Source: JBIQKZ01 sp044464765 (GTDB taxonomy: Bacteria > Pseudomonadota > Gammaproteobacteria > Burkholderiales > Burkholderiaceae_B). From it: a stretch of DNA of 64,000 nt. The stretch spans positions 1 to 64,000 of the forward strand of contig JBIQKZ010000009.1 in NCBI GenBank assembly GCA_044464765.1, in the 5' to 3' direction. Numbering within the stretch: the first letter of the stretch is position 1; each line of letters begins with the position of its first letter. Made by a program: the position numbers and the translations under genes. This document shows positions 62,083-64,000 of this stretch, one piece after another. Under the pieces are notes generated by a model. It saw nothing but the letters and a program-made list of their open reading frames with translations. It ran no database searches and was not told where the DNA came from.

Positions 62083-62811
62083 TCAGGCCGATATTCGAAG
62101 TTCATTGGTTCGGTGGAAATTCAGGTATGAGCTGTGCGCTGGTTTGAGACCCTGAATTCTCCAGTCTGAAGACACGCCCAGAGCCAACTTTGCTGCAATG
62201 GGAAAAGCGTCGGATACAAGCAGCTCACCATGGTCCGTAAATGAAATCCAGCCATCATCGAACAAAGCGTCAATGTGGGGAGCCAGCAAGAGGCCGTTGA
62301 ACACATCCAACCTTTCATCATCGCTTTGGCATTTGGCCCACGGTTTTATGTGGGATGCTCGAAGCAAGGCTGGGACTGCAAGGCCAGTGACGCAACAACG
62401 CCCTTGCCAGTAATCCATAAGCGCATTTCGAAACAGGTTTTGGCCCACTCGCTGTACAACCAGGCGCTCGGCGTCGGTGGTTTGCGGCAGGCGCAACTTC
62501 TCGCGTCGAAACTGGTCAGCCACACGGTTTGGCATGGTTCTGGCGATGGCAGATGCCCGCTGTAAGGTAGCGTAAAGCCGGTCCAGGTCAGCCACATAGA
62601 TGGATGCGCTGTACGCGTCATCCAGCAGCACTGTGGTTGAGGCGGAAACTCGGAAGCCATCTTCCTTGGCATGCACAGTGACTACTTCAGGAAACTGGGC
62701 GGAACGTAGCTCTAATCCTCCGTCAGTCAATTGCACGGGAGTCCGCTCAAAACCGCAATCTGAGGCGGCTTTCTCGACGCGCAGGCGTTCTAGGGGCGTC
62801 ATGCGGTGCAT
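62083..62811 (-). CDS. HNH endonuclease-domain protein
   Basis: A protein of 242 residues. The C-terminal half carries an HNH nuclease domain of the PF13391 style: CCVTGLAVPALLRASHIKPW, then DDERLDVFNGLLLAPHIDAL and FDDGWISF. The N-terminal 130 residues are unrecognised. I chose the ATG at 62811; a TTG at 62829 is in frame. The nitrilase-fold gene ends 25-43 bases upstream on the same strand, so the two probably form an operon with a defence role (inference). Confidence 0.8.
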   Translation of the reverse strand: MHRMTPLERLRVEKAASDCGFERTPVQLTDGGLELRSAQFPEVVTVHAKEDGFRVSASTTVLLDDAYSASIYVADLDRLYATLQRASAIARTMPNRVADQFRREKLRLPQTTDAERLVVQRVGQNLFRNALMDYWQGRCCVTGLAVPALLRASHIKPWAKCQSDDERLDVFNGLLLAPHIDALFDDGWISFTDHGELLVSDAFPIAAKLALGVSSDWRIQGLKPAHSSYLNFHRTNELRISA

Positions 62812-62854
62812 CCAAATAACTTGTGGCAACAGCGACCGATGCAGGTAGGGGAGC

Positions 62855-64000
62855 TCACGAAGGCCGCCCCTTATAACCGGCTGGTGGTGATTTAAGCTCC
62901 TTGGCGACCTTCACAGGCGTTGTGCTTTTGAACACTGAAGGGTCAATTTCGAAAACGCTCACCGCCACTTGTTGATTTCCATGGGTATGGGCAACCAATC
63001 GTTCATGTTTCGGCATGGGCACCTGCGCCGTCGACCCGCCGAACTCACCAGAGTTGGCAAGTATCACTGGCTGGTACATGTGGAAATGGAGGGCCGCCAC
63101 CATATTGTCAAAAGTTTGGACGTCTTGGTTTAATGCAGCGACCAGAAATATGTCAGACCTGTCGCGCAGGTCTGACACCAAGTCCAAGTCCGTAGCATCG
63201 TAGCAAATAGCAGCAGCGATTCTCGTTCGTGTTTTTGTGCCGACCGGAAGCTCGACCAAGGTCACGTGAGGTCGGTATCCCTTTATTCCCATCTTTTGTT
63301 CGAGCTTCATTGGATGAAGCTTTCCCTGCCATGCATACTGGATGTCACGACCGTGACTCGGCGATTCGGTCCGAATTAGCCATAGACCTTGGTTTATAGG
63401 TGCTTGCAATTTATCCGAATGAAAAAAGGTCAGGCCGGTGAAAATGCTTGCTTGATGCTGGTCAGACAATCTTCGTAGAAAAGGAATATGTTCTGGATGT
63501 ACGGCTAATTCTGGAAATAAAATAATGTCGACAAAGGGCTCGGCGCTCTCTTTGTCAGCATCCTTGGTTGTTTGCACCGAAGCCCAAGTTTTTAGCTTCT
63601 GAGAAGTAAGGCGACAAACCTCTGCCAAATGCCGTCGATGTTCAGCAAGCACGCCTGGTGTCCAATGCGTAGGGTCTTTGAGGTCAAATTCGTCGCTCCG
63701 GGGACGCATGGGCTGGACAATGGCAATACGTAACGGACGGTCCTGCAATGGCCCATTGTCGTCGACAGGAACTACATACATTGGTGTCTTGCTTCGGCTG
63801 CCAAACAGGGCTCGTTGCTCCGCAATGCGTTTTTCTATCAGAGTTAAGAGCTCGCCAGCCGTACGAACGGAACCGGCATCTGCGGTTCCGTTGGCCCGGA
63901 ACTCGACGCCCGGCCATTGCAGCAAAGTGGAAAGGAAACCAGACAGCCAAGGAGAAACCGGACCAGGCTCATCGAGCAGGCCTCTTCCAGAGTTTAATAA
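62855..64000 (-). CDS. Nitrilase-fold domain protein, 5' part beyond the window (possible RT-nitrilase)
   Basis: The frame is open to the window edge, so the start lies outside. The visible 381 residues hold a carbon-nitrogen hydrolase domain. The catalytic triad is read as E in ILFPELAVHPEH, K in GKLHPMKLEQKMG and C in AAAICYDATDLD. About 100 residues of unrecognised sequence precede it. A nitrilase domain at the C-terminus of a longer protein next to a nuclease gene recalls the UG1/DRT type 1 reverse transcriptase-nitrilase antiphage proteins. The RT part, if any, is not visible. Confidence 0.7.
   Translation of the reverse strand, partial: LLNSGRGLLDEPGPVSPWLSGFLSTLLQWPGVEFRANGTADAGSVRTAGELLTLIEKRIAEQRALFGSRSKTPMYVVPVDDNGPLQDRPLRIAIVQPMRPRSDEFDLKDPTHWTPGVLAEHRRHLAEVCRLTSQKLKTWASVQTTKDADKESAEPFVDIILFPELAVHPEHIPFLRRLSDQHQASIFTGLTFFHSDKLQAPINQGLWLIRTESPSHGRDIQYAWQGKLHPMKLEQKMGIKGYRPHVTLVELPVGTKTRTRIAAAICYDATDLDLVSDLRDRSDIFLVAALNQDVQTFDNMVAALHFHMYQPVILANSGEFGGSTAQVPMPKHERLVAHTHGNQQVAVSVFEIDPSVFKSTTPVKVAKELKSPPAGYKGRPS

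Overview
The window looks like the origin-proximal part of a betaproteobacterial chromosome, most likely Burkholderiales/Alcaligenaceae. This rests on the tRNA-Tyr/Gly/Thr-tuf cluster, the mnmG-rsmG-parA-parB and rpmH-rnpA-yidD-yidC blocks, dnaA-dnaN-gyrB, and the large share of genes for degrading aromatic compounds and acyl-CoAs. The taxonomic call is inference from gene order and protein style, not from a search.

Left edge to 10 kb: the start of tuf, three tRNA genes with a clear promoter, an asparaginase, parB, parA, rsmG and mnmG all run leftward. Three parS sites lie just upstream of mnmG. A cold-shock gene and an aminotransferase follow. A 545-base AT-rich gap with three perfect DnaA boxes (8645-8833) is the best candidate for oriC. 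dnaA itself lies about 48 kb to the right.

10-45.9 kb is a catabolic block. It holds a MarR-controlled beta-oxidation-type operon (10.2-14.0 kb). Next is a LysR-controlled aromatic region (14.3-24.1 kb) with a branched-chain-type ABC importer, an atypical SDR, a tautomerase, a Rieske oxygenase, a class II aldolase-like protein and an extradiol dioxygenase. A lower-GC patch (24.1-26.5 kb) carries a broken LysR gene and an acyl-CoA dehydrogenase. A complete meta-cleavage lower pathway (26.6-32.0 kb) has its own LysR regulator. An AraC regulator faces a thiolase/acyl-CoA dehydrogenase/quinone reductase set (33.0-37.5 kb). A GntR regulator faces an operon with hydantoinase A and B, a small-molecule kinase and a class III aminotransferase-fold enzyme (37.5-45.5 kb).

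46.1-50.8 kb is a small genomic island at the 3' end of mnmE. It is flanked by imperfect 24-base direct repeats that both encode the MnmE C-terminus FCIGK-stop. It carries an intact DarT/DarG DNA ADP-ribosylation toxin-antitoxin pair behind an unrecognised gene, followed by a graveyard of truncated genes (efflux outer-membrane factor, fabF, lysR, hsdR, mrr). No integrase is present.

50.8-61.9 kb returns to core genes: mnmE with a catalase gene one base upstream, yidC-yidD-rnpA-rpmH leftward, and dnaA-dnaN-gyrB rightward. To the right of gyrB lie an HNH endonuclease gene and, cut by the window edge, a gene whose visible part is a nitrilase-fold domain. That domain may be the C-terminal half of an RT-nitrilase antiphage protein.
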